NCBI RefSeq assembly: GCF_900103505.1 | Contig: NZ_FNIA01000007.1 | Location: forward strand, 62,001-126,000 | Direction: 5' to 3' | From: Haloarchaeobius iranensis | Lineage (GTDB): Archaea > Halobacteriota > Halobacteria > Halobacteriales > Natrialbaceae | DNA: 64,000 nucleotides | Shown: one piece after another, positions 51,135 through 59,357 of the stretch | How the letters are laid out: each line of letters begins with the position of its first letter | How positions within the stretch are numbered: position 1 is the first letter of the stretch | Program-made: the position numbers and the translations under genes | Notes under the pieces: generated by a model | The model's input: only the letters and a program-made list of their open reading frames with translations | Told to the model about the DNA's origin: nothing | The model's database searches: none

Positions 51135-51893
51135 CTACTGCTCGCCGTCGCGGCCGCGGGCCGTTCGTCCCCGCTCGAGCTCCTCGCTCGCCCGACGGAA
51201 GATGCCCATCAGCGTCCGCGTCTCCCGCTCCGTCAGGTGTGCTCGACCGAACACCCGGCGGGCCATCCTGACAGTTTTGTGCCGCTTCTCGTCGTTGTGG
51301 TCGATGCCGTCGAGCAGGTCCTCGAACTTCTCGTACAGGTGCTCGATGAGCTCCTCGTCGGCGCGCTCGTGCTGCCGGTCCGGCAGCTGGTTCTCCTCGA
51401 CGGTGAGCTCGCGCAGTTCGTACATCGTCACCGTCGCGGCCTGGCCGAGGTTCAGCACCGGGTACTCGTCGCTCGCCGGGATGGAGCAGACCGCGTCCAG
51501 CCGGGAGAGCTCGCGGTTGTGCAGGCCGTTGGCCTCCCGACCGAACACGATGCAGCTGTCGCCGTCGAGCTCGGCGAGGTCGTCGGCGAGCTCGGCCGGC
51601 GTCGAGTACGGGAACCGGACGTGCTTCCGGCAGTCCTCGTTCGTCGTCGCCGTCAGCCCGACGGTGTAGTAGTTCTCGACGAGGTCGTCGAAGCTGACCT
51701 CGCGAGCGTTCGCGAGCACGTCGCGGCGCGCGCGGCCAGCGAACCCCCACGCCTCCCCGTGCTTCTCCTTGACGCCTTCGGGTGGGTCTACCAGCAGCAA
51801 CTCCGACAGCCCGAAGTTCTTCATCGAGCGGGCGATGGTGCCGACGTTTCCGGGGGTCTTCGCGTCGACGACCGCCACGGCGGGGACGCTCAT
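51135..51893 (-). CDS. trmJ: tRNA (cytidine-2'-O-)-methyltransferase TrmJ
   Basis: A 252-residue SPOUT methyltransferase that forms 2'-O-methylcytidine at tRNA position 32. It begins PAVAVVDAKTPGNVGTIARSMKNFG and has the knotted SAM-binding segment IVFGREANGLHNRE...VLNLGQAATVTMYEL (about 115-160). A C-terminal helical region includes YEKFEDLLDGIDH and FGRAHLTERETRTLMGIFRRA. The closest match is archaeal TrmJ. It starts inside the stop of the preceding hypothetical gene (ATGA), pointing to an operon. Confidence 0.93.
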   Translation of the reverse strand: MSVPAVAVVDAKTPGNVGTIARSMKNFGLSELLLVDPPEGVKEKHGEAWGFAGRARRDVLANAREVSFDDLVENYYTVGLTATTNEDCRKHVRFPYSTPAELADDLAELDGDSCIVFGREANGLHNRELSRLDAVCSIPASDEYPVLNLGQAATVTMYELRELTVEENQLPDRQHERADEELIEHLYEKFEDLLDGIDHNDEKRHKTVRMARRVFGRAHLTERETRTLMGIFRRASEELERGRTARGRDGEQ

Positions 51894-52429
51894 GTGTCGC
51901 CGCCGGTCGGGTAGTCCCGGTCGAACTCCATGTTCCGCAGGTCGATGCGTTTCTCCTCGTCCTGCTCCTGCTCGTCGGCGAACTCCTCGGGGTCTGGCAG
52001 GTCCGGCGTCGGCAGGTCGCGCGGGTCGGTGTCGACGTGCTCCAGTCCCGCGTACCCCTCCGGCGCGCGCCCGCCGTCCAGGAACCACTCGTGGAACGCC
52101 TCCTCGAACTCGTCGGTCTCGGCGTACTCGGCGCCGCCCTCCTCGCGGAACCAGTAGAGGAAGTCCGGCTCGTGCTCGTCACAGAGGACGGCCTCGTTCA
52201 GCGGTTCGCCGTACACCGCCGCGGCCTCGTTGCACTCCTCGATGTTCTCGTCCCCGTGGATGAGCCAGCAGGCGTCGCAGGGCCCGCTGAAGATGGCGGT
52301 GAGCCGGACGAGACGCCGGCGCGTGTCGTCGCTCATCTCGTCGAAGGGACGCACCTCGCCAGTCTCGGTGAACACCTCGTCCTCGTCGAAGCGCCACCCG
52401 CGGAGGCCGATGCTGATCTTCTCGCTCAT
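51890..52429 (-). CDS. acidic protein with possible zinc site, function unknown
   Basis: A 179-residue acidic protein. It has a CDAC...ECN and LCDEH grouping (about 52-86), which may form a zinc site with four Cys/His. Residues after 130 are mostly Asp, Glu and Pro (DPRDLPTPDLPDPEEF). No known catalytic pattern is seen. The start at 52429 is taken from MSEKISIGLRGWRFDEDE, with no better ATG. The stop codon overlaps the trmJ start by 4 bp, so a role near tRNA modification is a reasonable guess. Confidence 0.78.
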   Translation of the reverse strand: MSEKISIGLRGWRFDEDEVFTETGEVRPFDEMSDDTRRRLVRLTAIFSGPCDACWLIHGDENIEECNEAAAVYGEPLNEAVLCDEHEPDFLYWFREEGGAEYAETDEFEEAFHEWFLDGGRAPEGYAGLEHVDTDPRDLPTPDLPDPEEFADEQEQDEEKRIDLRNMEFDRDYPTGGDT

Positions 52430-53007
52430 ACCCGTCGGTATCGGGTCTGTGGGTAAAAGCGACGCGTATCGGGACTAGTAGCTGTGGCTCGTGATTGGGT
52501 CGGGTCAGTCTCGGACACGGACGGTCAGGAAGCGACTTCGAGGCCAACAGGACCGATTGACGATACCAACCGGAAAGCCCCACCGTCGGACCTGCGGTCC
52601 GACGAGCCCCCGTTCGCTCGCAAGCTCGCTCACGGGGACACCCGAGCGCGACCGCCCCGCACCTCAGACCTCCCCAGCCGATTGCGCTTCTCAGTCGCTA
52701 GCGTCCCCGGAAATCTCCGATTTCCGGTGGGCTCACGAGACGCAAGCGTCTCGTGACCGCTCCCTCCGGTGCCTGAGTGCTACGCGCTCAGACTCGCGAG
52801 AGCGAAGCTCTCGCGTCGCTCATCCCTCGCGCGAGTACGGCGAGCGGCCTTCGGTACGCTCGCCAGCCGCGCGCCATCCGGTTAGGCGGACAACGACGAC
52901 GCCACAGTCTGGGAACCCTACGCTGGCCGAAGTTCTAGATACTCGTCAGCTATTGTCAGGTCGAGTCCTCCCGAAGATACTTGCCTGTGTCCTCCGGTAC
53001 ATCGGTC
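52430..53007. other. gene-free region between the trmJ operon and the lipoprotein gene
   Basis: No coding sequence is supported in these 578 bases. The central 280 bases are the hairpin cluster described separately. The 5' part (52430-52583) is GC-rich and featureless. The 3' part (52865-53007) contains a CCGGTTAGGCGG patch and an AT-containing CTAGATACTCGTCAGC, which may serve as promoter for the lipoprotein gene. Confidence 0.55.
52584..52864. repeat. cluster of six perfect or near-perfect hairpins
   Basis: Six stem-loops occur within 280 bases: 52584-52604 (9 bp, loop 3), 52608-52637 (outer 6 bp, long loop), 52707-52727 (8 bp, loop 5), 52733-52756 (11 bp, loop 2), 52773-52791 (7 of 8 bp plus one wobble, loop 3), 52795-52815 (9 bp, loop 3), with a seventh at 52839-52864 (8 bp, loop 10). 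Each stem has a different sequence, so this is not a tandem repeat. No reading frame of protein type is present. Function unknown; a structured RNA or a multi-hairpin element is possible. Confidence 0.7.
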
Positions 53008-53475
53008 ATGCGACGCAGGGCCGCCCTGCTGTGTCTCTGTCTGGTCCTCGCAGGCTGTTCGTCGTCGACACCAGCTCCGGAGACGACGACGGCGACGGAC
53101 TCTCCGTGTTCGACGACGGTCGAGTACGAGCACCGACCGGTTCCCGACCTGCCCTCGAACGTCACCCGTGAGACGGCCATCGCGTTCGCAGAGCGCCACG
53201 CCGAGGCCCTGGCGTGGAACGATAGCGTCCGTTCGGCCGAGTTCGGTCTCAGTGTTACCAGCGACACATCCGTCGTGAACCGGACCCCTGACGGGTTCGT
53301 CATCCACGTCACCGGTGGGGTGACGTTCCGGGGCTGCACCGACGGGAGCGTGTGGGTCGCGGACGGCGGACTGGCTGCGAACTACTTCGTGAACGAGACG
53401 ACGGCTATCCGCCTCGATCAGCCACAGAACACCACCGACGACCCGCGAGAGCACGGCGGCGAGGTCGTCGCGTAA
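53008..53475 (+). CDS. secreted lipoprotein, function unknown
   Basis: A 155-residue lipoprotein. The signal RRRAALLCLCLVLAGC has a lipobox LAGC with Cys at about 16. A Ser/Thr/Pro linker follows, then a domain of about 110 residues, with EHRPVPDLPSNVTRETAIAFAERHAEAL and YFVNETTAIRLDQPQ. The mature part may be beta-rich and has two further cysteines (PCSTTVE and FRGCTDG) that could form a disulphide. No family recognised. It is convergent with the FAD oxidoreductase (7 bases). Confidence 0.82.
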   Translation: MRRRAALLCLCLVLAGCSSSTPAPETTTATDSPCSTTVEYEHRPVPDLPSNVTRETAIAFAERHAEALAWNDSVRSAEFGLSVTSDTSVVNRTPDGFVIHVTGGVTFRGCTDGSVWVADGGLAANYFVNETTAIRLDQPQNTTDDPREHGGEVVA

Positions 53476-53481
53476 CTCGGT

Positions 53482-55128
53482 TCAGGGCCGCACCACGTCA
53501 CGGTACGCCGACCAGAGCGACGACGCGCCCTCCCCGGGGTGGGTCAGCCCGAGGCGCTGGCCGAGGTCGTCCTGCCGGCGCAGCGGCGCGAAGACGGCGG
53601 GCCACTCGAACGGCCAGACCTCGCAGCGCTTCGACGGGTGGCCGAGGTCGTCGAGCAGCGCGTTGACGGCGCGGCGGGCGGCCTCGTTCGCGCACTCCAT
53701 GCTGGCGAGGTCGGTCTCTGTGCGGACGTAGTCGGCGGCGAGGTAGAGGTTCGGGCACTCGGTTGCGGCCTCGGGGCGGTGCTCCAGGCTCCCGACGGTG
53801 TTGATGAGCAGCTCGGCGTCGTTGGTGACCGTGCCGGTCTCCTCGTCGAAGCCGACCGCGGGGTCGAGCTGGCTGGCGACGAGGGTCGACTCGTTCAGCA
53901 GGTCGGTGCCGAGGTGGGCCCGGAGCTGCTCCCAGACCTCCGTGACGATCTCCTCGCGGGTGCATTCGCGGGCTGGTTTGCCGTAGACGATGCCGGGTTC
54001 GTCCCACTCGGAGACGATGACAGAGAGCACGCCCTCGGTCTCCGCGAGGGCGTTCCAGTCGTAACGCTCCCAGAACTGGCGCTGGCTCACCGCGGTCAGC
54101 GCCCACGGCGAGTCGTAGAACACCCCGTGGCCGCGCACGGGGGCGACGTCCTCGCGGAGGTAGAACTGCACGCCGTTCATCCAGCCGTGGTCGAGGTTCC
54201 GGACGCCGGACAGCGAGGGGGCAGCCCGCTCCAGTTCGGGCGTGAGCAGGTCGTCGACTGCGGGGGCCGGAACCGCGAGGACGTAGTGGTCCGCCTCGAC
54301 GCGCTCCGCGTCGCCGTCGGGGCCGTCGTGGCGGACCGTCGCGCCGGTGACGCGCTCGCCGTCGGCGTCGACGGCGGTGACGGCCGCGTTCGGGACGAGG
54401 TCGACGCCGCGGCGGCGCAGGTGGTCGACCCAGGGGTCGATCCAGGCCTCGTTCGTCGGTCCGTCGAGCAGCCGGTCGGCGGGCAGCTCCGGGTCGAACA
54501 GCCCGCGGAGCATCTGGAGGTAGATGCGACCGATGGTCCGCGTCGAGGACACCTGCGGACGCATCGCCACGAGCGACTGCGTGATGCCGTAGCCGAGGTA
54601 CGTCTGGTACGCCTGGGACATCTCCTCGGCGCGGATGAACTCCCACCAGGAGCGATGCTCGTACTCCTCGCGCCAGCGTCGCTCCGAGCTGGACAGCAGC
54701 GTGAGGAGCCGGTTCGCGAAGAACGCCGCCTCGTCGCGGGGGACGTCGGAGCCGAAGACGGTCTGGATGCGTTCGCGCCACTCCCGGACCGACCGCGGCG
54801 CTTCGACGCGCATGAGCCGGTCGTCCCCGTCCGTCACCGCCTGCAGCAGCTCGTCGGTGGTCGTCAGCCGGTCGACGACGGTGCCGCCGTCGACCGGGAT
54901 GCGGGACATGGTGTCGGTGACGTGCCGGTAGAACCCCGGGAAGAACCGGAACCCGTGCTCCGCCGGGAGATGGGCGTCGCCGTCGGCCGGACCGGGGAAG
55001 CTCCGGGCCTTCCCGCCGAAGCGGTCGTTCCGCTCGTACACCGTCACGTCGAAGCCCCGTTCCGCGAGTTCGTGCGCTGCGCTCAGGCCGCCGATACCGC
55101 CGCCGAGGATGGCTACCGTTCGTGTCAT
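53482..55128 (-). CDS. FAD-dependent phytoene desaturase-like oxidoreductase
   Basis: A 548-residue flavoprotein. The dinucleotide-binding loop AILGGGIGGLSAAHELAERGFDVTVYERNDRFGGKARS begins the chain (seen in part as GGGIGGLSAAHELA), and the FAD site near the end is NLYLAADYVRTETDLASME. The family includes carotenoid and phytoene desaturases, hydroxysqualene dehydroxylase HpnE and NAD(P)-binding amine oxidase-like enzymes. The substrate channel region YEHRSWWEFIRAEEMSQAYQ does not decide among them. Haloarchaea use such enzymes for bacterioruberin and squalene modification; no carotenoid gene lies nearby. Confidence 0.88.
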   Translation of the reverse strand: MTRTVAILGGGIGGLSAAHELAERGFDVTVYERNDRFGGKARSFPGPADGDAHLPAEHGFRFFPGFYRHVTDTMSRIPVDGGTVVDRLTTTDELLQAVTDGDDRLMRVEAPRSVREWRERIQTVFGSDVPRDEAAFFANRLLTLLSSSERRWREEYEHRSWWEFIRAEEMSQAYQTYLGYGITQSLVAMRPQVSSTRTIGRIYLQMLRGLFDPELPADRLLDGPTNEAWIDPWVDHLRRRGVDLVPNAAVTAVDADGERVTGATVRHDGPDGDAERVEADHYVLAVPAPAVDDLLTPELERAAPSLSGVRNLDHGWMNGVQFYLREDVAPVRGHGVFYDSPWALTAVSQRQFWERYDWNALAETEGVLSVIVSEWDEPGIVYGKPARECTREEIVTEVWEQLRAHLGTDLLNESTLVASQLDPAVGFDEETGTVTNDAELLINTVGSLEHRPEAATECPNLYLAADYVRTETDLASMECANEAARRAVNALLDDLGHPSKRCEVWPFEWPAVFAPLRRQDDLGQRLGLTHPGEGASSLWSAYRDVVRP

Positions 55129-55243
55129 TATCTGTCGTGGAGGCCGGGTGTTCACCCCCGCTAGGGAACACAGCACAAAAACCGTTCGCACGGCCACGCC
55201 GCCTATGCCAACGTCTATACTGCTCGCGTTCCTCCCGGTAATC

Positions 55244-55540
55244 ATGACCGACGAGTCGGACCTTCGCGACCGCATCGGGGCGTTCCTCGACCGTAACTTC
55301 CCGCAGATAGAGATGCACGGGGGGAGCTGGGACATCGCGAGGCTCGACCCGGAGACCGGCGAGGTGCACCTGCTGCTCTCGGGGGCCTGCGACGGCTGTG
55401 GCATCTCCAGCCTGACGACCGAGGCGCTCCGGGCCCGGCTCCCGGCCGAGATTCCCGAACTGACCGAGGTCACCGTCGAGACCGGCATGGGCGAGGAGTC
55501 CCGGCCGACGGCGGAGGACCTCTCCGACGTGCCGTTCTGA
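55244..55540 (+). CDS. NifU C-terminal domain-like protein
   Basis: A 98-residue protein matching the NifU-like (Nfu) domain. The Fe-S motif is LLLSGACDGCGISSLTTEALRA, with the CxxC pair that assembles a [4Fe-4S] cluster for delivery to target proteins. The first residues MTDESDLRDRIGAFLDRNFPQIEMHGG are typical. Starts at 55244; an ATG at 55205 would add 13 residues that do not match the family. No other Fe-S genes are nearby, so its clients are unknown. Confidence 0.88.
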   Translation: MTDESDLRDRIGAFLDRNFPQIEMHGGSWDIARLDPETGEVHLLLSGACDGCGISSLTTEALRARLPAEIPELTEVTVETGMGEESRPTAEDLSDVPF

Positions 55541-55620
55541 CCCGGCCGTGCCGGGAGGGCGCGGGTTTGACGCCGGCCCGACCCGCAGACATAAATCGAG
55601 GGCGGTCGAAGCCCCTGCCT

Positions 55621-55983
55621 GTGCGACTGGTCCACTACGAGGCGAAGGGCGACGACGAGCTGGCCTCGCAGACGCTCGCCTCGACCGTCGAGTTCGCCGA
55701 CACCGTCCTCTCGCGGGCCAGGGGGCTGATGTTCCGTCGTTCGGTTCCCGACGACTACGCGCTGGTGTTCCGGTTCGAGAAGCCGGGGACACGCGACCTC
55801 CACATGGCGTTCGTCCCCTTCGCCATCGACGCGCTCTGGCTGGTCGACGACGAGGTCGTCCAGAAGAAGCGGCTCCGGCCCTGGGTCGGCCTGGGCCGGG
55901 CGACGGCCGACACCATCGTCGAACTGCCGGCGGGCGCGGCCGACGACGTGGAGCCGGGCGACGTCGTCCACGTCGAGGAGTAA
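55621..55983 (+). CDS. DUF192 protein
   Basis: A 120-residue protein of the DUF192 family from a GTG at 55621. The conserved core is EFADTVLSRARGLMFRRSVPD, then HMAFVPFAIDALWLVDDEVVQ and a C-terminal strand VELPAGAADDVEPGDVVHVEE. The beta-barrel fold is known from structure but not its job. It follows the NifU-like gene by 80 bases on the same strand. An ATAAA-containing stretch near 55590 could be its own promoter. Confidence 0.85.
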   Translation: MRLVHYEAKGDDELASQTLASTVEFADTVLSRARGLMFRRSVPDDYALVFRFEKPGTRDLHMAFVPFAIDALWLVDDEVVQKKRLRPWVGLGRATADTIVELPAGAADDVEPGDVVHVEE

Positions 55984-55993
55984 CCGTCGGCAG

Positions 55994-55998
55994 TTTTT
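55994..55998 (+). terminator. T-tract after the DUF192 gene
   Basis: A run of five Ts 11 bases after the DUF192 stop codon. Archaeal polymerase stops at such U-tracts without needing a hairpin. In this GC-rich DNA a T-run of this length just after a gene is notable. Confidence 0.4.
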
Positions 55999-56075
55999 GC
56001 GGGTCCGACAGTTCGGTCTGTCCGACGGACTCATTGATACCCGTGTGCGTCCTCCCACCGAGTGGCATATGACCG

Positions 56076-57662
56076 GTGACCGATTTATTCGGGGGCTCCC
56101 CCGAACACACACTCTCGAACGCTGACGTCAGCTTTCTAGACACGACACTTCGCGACGGAGAACAGGCACCCGGCGTCTCGTTGACGCCCGAGGAGAAAGT
56201 GGAGATAGCGGAGGCGCTGGAGCGCGCCGGCGTCTCCGTCGTCGAGGCGGGCTCGGCCTGCACGGGCGAGGGCGAGCGCGCGGCCATCAGCCGCGTCACC
56301 GACCTCGGGCTGGACGCGACGGTGACGAGCTTCGCCCGCGGGCTGCAGGCCGACATCGACGGCGCGCTCGCCTGTGATGTCGACGGCGTCAACCTCGTCG
56401 TCCCGTCGAGCGACCGCCACGTCGAGCGGAAGGTCGGTTCGACCCGCGACGAAGTGCTCGACTCGACCGTCGAGCTCGTCGAGTACGCGAAAGACCACGG
56501 CCTCTGGGTCGAGGTCATCGGCGAGGACGGCTCGCGTGCCGACCTCGACTACCTCGCGGCCCTCGCGGAGGTCTCGCTCGATGCGGGGGCAGACCGGTTC
56601 TGCTTCGCCGACACGGTCGGCCACGCCGGCCCGGAGCAGACCGCCGACGCCGTCGAGCGCCTGGCCGCGCTCGGCCCCGTCAGCGCGCACACGCACGACG
56701 ACCTCGGTCTCGGCGTGACGAACGCGCTGGCGGCCGTCGAGGCGGGGGCGGACCTCGTCCACGCGACAGTCAACGGCGTCGGCGAGCGCGCCGGCAACGT
56801 CGCGCTGGAGGAGGTCGTCATGGCCCTCTCGCACGTCTACGGCGTCGACACGCTCGACACGGAGACGCTGTACGACCTCGGGAGCGTCGCCGCCCGGACG
56901 ACCGGGATGCGGCCAGCGCCGAACAAGGCCGTCACGGGCGCGAACGCGTTCGCCCACGAGTCGGGCATCCACACAGACGGCACGCTGAAGGACGACCGGA
57001 TGTACGAGCCGTACCCGCCGGAAGCAGTCGGCCGGGAGCGCCGGCTGGTCCTCGGCAAGCACGCCGGGCGGGCGGGCGTCCGCGCTGCGCTCGCCGAGCA
57101 CGGGCTCGACGTCACCGAGGACGAACTCGGCACTGTGGTCGAGCGCGTGAAGGACCTCGCGGAGCGCGGCCGGCGCGTGACAGACGCCGACCTCCTCGCG
57201 GTCACGGAGGACGTGACGGGCCGCGAGCGCGAGCGCCGGGTCGAACTCGTCGAGGTCACGGCGACCGCGGGCAGCGCGACTCCGACGGCCAGCGTCAGGC
57301 TGGACGTGGACCAGTCGGTGCTGGGTCCCGACCAGTACGGGGACGACGAGGTCGAGGACGGCACGGTCGAACGCGTCGCCAGCGGCACCGGCTCCGGGCC
57401 GGTCGACGCCGCGGTCTCGGCGGTCCGCAAGGCAGTCGGCGGCGCGACGGACGTCCATCTCACGGCGTACCACGTGGACGCCATCACCGGCGGTACGGAC
57501 GCTCTCGTCACCGTCGAAGTGACGATGGCCCGCGACGACGACGAGGTGACCGTGGCACACAGCGACGCCGACATCACCCGTGCGAGCGTCGAGGCGATGG
57601 TCGACGCACTCGACCGACTGTTGACGGACGAACAGCCGCGTCTCGCGCCGACGACGGACTGA
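56076..57662 (+). CDS. leuA: 2-isopropylmalate / citramalate synthase
   Basis: A 528-residue enzyme of the LeuA/CimA/homocitrate synthase family. It has DTTLRDGEQAPGVSLTPEEK (about 22-41), the metal-binding SAHTHDDLGLGVTNALAA (about 206-223) and the C-terminal regulatory domain (about 380 to the end, TASVRLDVDQSV...), which binds leucine or isoleucine in relatives. Whether it makes isopropylmalate (leucine) or citramalate (isoleucine) is not decided by sequence alone. The start is GTG at 56076. A 19-codon frame (ATG at 56069) overlaps the start in another frame. Confidence 0.92.
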   Translation: MTDLFGGSPEHTLSNADVSFLDTTLRDGEQAPGVSLTPEEKVEIAEALERAGVSVVEAGSACTGEGERAAISRVTDLGLDATVTSFARGLQADIDGALACDVDGVNLVVPSSDRHVERKVGSTRDEVLDSTVELVEYAKDHGLWVEVIGEDGSRADLDYLAALAEVSLDAGADRFCFADTVGHAGPEQTADAVERLAALGPVSAHTHDDLGLGVTNALAAVEAGADLVHATVNGVGERAGNVALEEVVMALSHVYGVDTLDTETLYDLGSVAARTTGMRPAPNKAVTGANAFAHESGIHTDGTLKDDRMYEPYPPEAVGRERRLVLGKHAGRAGVRAALAEHGLDVTEDELGTVVERVKDLAERGRRVTDADLLAVTEDVTGRERERRVELVEVTATAGSATPTASVRLDVDQSVLGPDQYGDDEVEDGTVERVASGTGSGPVDAAVSAVRKAVGGATDVHLTAYHVDAITGGTDALVTVEVTMARDDDEVTVAHSDADITRASVEAMVDALDRLLTDEQPRLAPTTD

Positions 57663-57680
57663 CGAGCGGAAACTGCACGG

Positions 57681-57686
57681 TTTTTT
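57681..57686 (+). terminator. T6 tract between leuA and the next gene
   Basis: TTTTTT at 57681-57686, 19 bases after the leuA stop codon and 32 bases before the next ATG. It could be a transcription stop for leuA, the TATA-like element of the next gene, or both. Sequence alone does not decide. Confidence 0.45.
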
Positions 57687-57717
57687 AACTACCAGTATCC
57701 TTGTTTCGGCCGTTGGG

Positions 57718-58185
57718 ATGACCTACGACAGCCCGACGCAGTCGCCGGCGAGGGCCCAGTTCGTCGACGAGACGCCCGCGAGCAAGCGTATCGTCGAGAA
57801 CACGGACGGCATCGTCGAGCGACTGCGTGACGAGCTCGGTCGCGACCTCACGATGGTCGCGGCGTACAACGCGGACGTGCTGGAGATCCACTACTTCCAC
57901 GAGACGTTCCGCGAGCAGTACGAGCCGTCGGACCTCGACGCGCTCGCCGCGGACCTCTGTCTCGACGGACGCATGGGCGATGCGTTCCAGGAGGAGCTCC
58001 TCCAGCTCGGGCAGTTCAACTTCGTCATCAAGGGGTTCGACGACGGGCTGTTGCTCCGTGCGCCACTCTCGGACGGCACGGGGGTCGCGGTCTCGACGAA
58101 CCTCAACGCCGGTGAGAAGCTGGCGACCGTGGTCCCGCGGACGATACGGAGCTGCGACGTCCGTGTCGTGACGCGGGATCAGTAG
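57718..58185 (+). CDS. conserved haloarchaeal protein, function unknown
   Basis: A 155-residue acidic protein. The middle region IVERLRDELGRDLTMVAAYNADVLEIHYF and FQEELLQLGQFNFVIKGFDDGLLLRAPL are consistent with an alpha/beta fold; no catalytic motif is recognised. Such short proteins are common in haloarchaeal genomes and often near transcription genes. Its last 7 bases overlap the end of tfb on the opposite strand, so the two transcripts are convergent and antisense at their 3' ends. It has its own T-rich promoter-like stretch just before the start. Confidence 0.78.
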   Translation: MTYDSPTQSPARAQFVDETPASKRIVENTDGIVERLRDELGRDLTMVAAYNADVLEIHYFHETFREQYEPSDLDALAADLCLDGRMGDAFQEELLQLGQFNFVIKGFDDGLLLRAPLSDGTGVAVSTNLNAGEKLATVVPRTIRSCDVRVVTRDQ

Positions 58186-59156
58186 CTCGCACCGCCCTCG
58201 TCTGCAGCATCGAGAAGCTCCTTGTAGCGGTTGCGGATGGTGACCTCGCTCACGTCGGCCACGTCGCTGACCACGCTCTGCGTGACACGTTCGTTCGTGA
58301 GCAGCGAGGCCGCGTAGACGGCGGCGGCGGCGAGGCCGACGGGGGACTTGCCGGAGTGGATACCCGCCTCCTTCGCGTCGCGGAGGAGCTCGCGGGCACG
58401 CAGCTCGCCCTCGTCGCTGAGGTCGAGGTCGCTCGCGAACCGGGGGACGTAGCTCTCGGGGTCCGCCGGCTCGACCTCGAGACCGAGTTCGCGGACGATG
58501 TACCGGTAGGTGCGTTTGAACTCCATGTCGTCGACGCGGCTGACGCGGGCGACCTCGTCGAGGCTGCGCGGTACCCCGCCCTGACGCGCGGCGGCGTACA
58601 GCGCGGCGGTGGCGACGCCCTCGATGGAGCGGCCGGGGAGCAGGTCCTCGGCGAGCGCGCGGCGGTAGATGACCGACGCCGTCTCGCGGATGTCGTCCGG
58701 GAGGCCGAGGGCGCTTGCCATCCGGTCGATCTCGCCGAGGGCCTGCTTGAGGTTGCGCTCCTTGCTGTCGCGGGTGCGGAAGCGCTCGTTCCAGGTGCGC
58801 AGGCGCTCCATCTTGCGCCGCTGTTTCGAGCTCAGCGAGCGGCCGTAGGCGTCCGTGTTCTGCCAGCCGATGTTCGTCGACAACCCCTTGTCGTGCATCA
58901 TCTTCGTCGTCGGTGCGCCGACGCGGGACTTCTCGTCTTTCTCTGCCGCGTCGAACGCGCGCCACTCGGGCCCGCGGTCGACGCTCTCCGTCTCGACGAC
59001 GAGACCGCAGTCGGCACAGACCGTCTCGCCGCGTCCGTCGGTGACGAGGCGGCTATCACACTCCGGACAGCGCTCTCGCTCGCGGGCCTGTTCGGAGACG
59101 TCGCGTTCGCGAACGTCAGTCTCGCGACTGGTTGGTCGGGTACGGGTTTCTGTCAT
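58179..59156 (-). CDS. tfb: transcription initiation factor TFB
   Basis: A 325-residue TFB (TFIIB homologue). The N-terminal zinc ribbon is CPECDSRLVTDGRGETVCADCG (about 30-51). The B-finger linker carries GAPTTKMMHDKGLSTNIGW and the two cyclin folds (about 130-215 and 225-310) include AAALYAAARQGGVPRSLDEVA and AAAVYAASLLTNERVTQ. It joins TBP at TATA/BRE and recruits RNA polymerase. Haloarchaea have several paralogues with separate roles, and some respond to heat. The 30-residue N-terminal extension is rich in Arg/Glu. Confidence 0.97.
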   Translation of the reverse strand: MTETRTRPTSRETDVRERDVSEQARERERCPECDSRLVTDGRGETVCADCGLVVETESVDRGPEWRAFDAAEKDEKSRVGAPTTKMMHDKGLSTNIGWQNTDAYGRSLSSKQRRKMERLRTWNERFRTRDSKERNLKQALGEIDRMASALGLPDDIRETASVIYRRALAEDLLPGRSIEGVATAALYAAARQGGVPRSLDEVARVSRVDDMEFKRTYRYIVRELGLEVEPADPESYVPRFASDLDLSDEGELRARELLRDAKEAGIHSGKSPVGLAAAAVYAASLLTNERVTQSVVSDVADVSEVTIRNRYKELLDAADEGGASY

Positions 59157-59198
59157 CGTGGGTGGAGGGCAAGCGGCTCGACACCGCGTCGAGTCCTT

Positions 59199-59231
59199 GC
59201 TAACCGGACGTAATTAGCAGCAACATATAAA
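59199..59231 (-). promoter_or_regulatory. tfb promoter with inverted repeat at the start site
   Basis: The minus strand carries TATA box TTTATATG (59231-59224). About ten bases downstream lies an inverted repeat GCTAA-N10-TTAGC (59199-59203, 59214-59218), near the predicted start site (about 59202), leaving a leader of about 45 bases. The plus strand within it reads CTAAC-CGGAC-GTAAT, a partial match to the HSR1 motif. Its regulatory role is inference. Confidence 0.45.
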
Positions 59232-59318
59232 TTTTCCGCCGACAGTTAAGTATCGGCGTCGCTCAATCCGGTGGAAGGCCCATGTTGTCGTGCACCAATG
59301 TCCTTGGTAACATTCCCC

Positions 59319-59330
59319 AATAAATAAATA
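59319..59330 (+). promoter_or_regulatory. TATA box of the cox operon
   Basis: AATAAATAAATA (59319-59330) is centred about 33 bases before the coxB ATG at 59358. It is the only AT-rich stretch in the 200-base gap to tfb on this side. It supports a strong, near-leaderless promoter for the oxidase genes. Confidence 0.65.
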
Positions 59331-59357
59331 CTCACGCATCGCAATCTTGCACGACCA

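Noticed and set aside
53498-56518. A 1006-codon minus-strand frame across the FAD enzyme and NifU/DUF192/leuA starts
   Set aside because: Out of frame with the known proteins, crosses oppositely coded genes and is low-complexity Arg/Pro; not a real gene.
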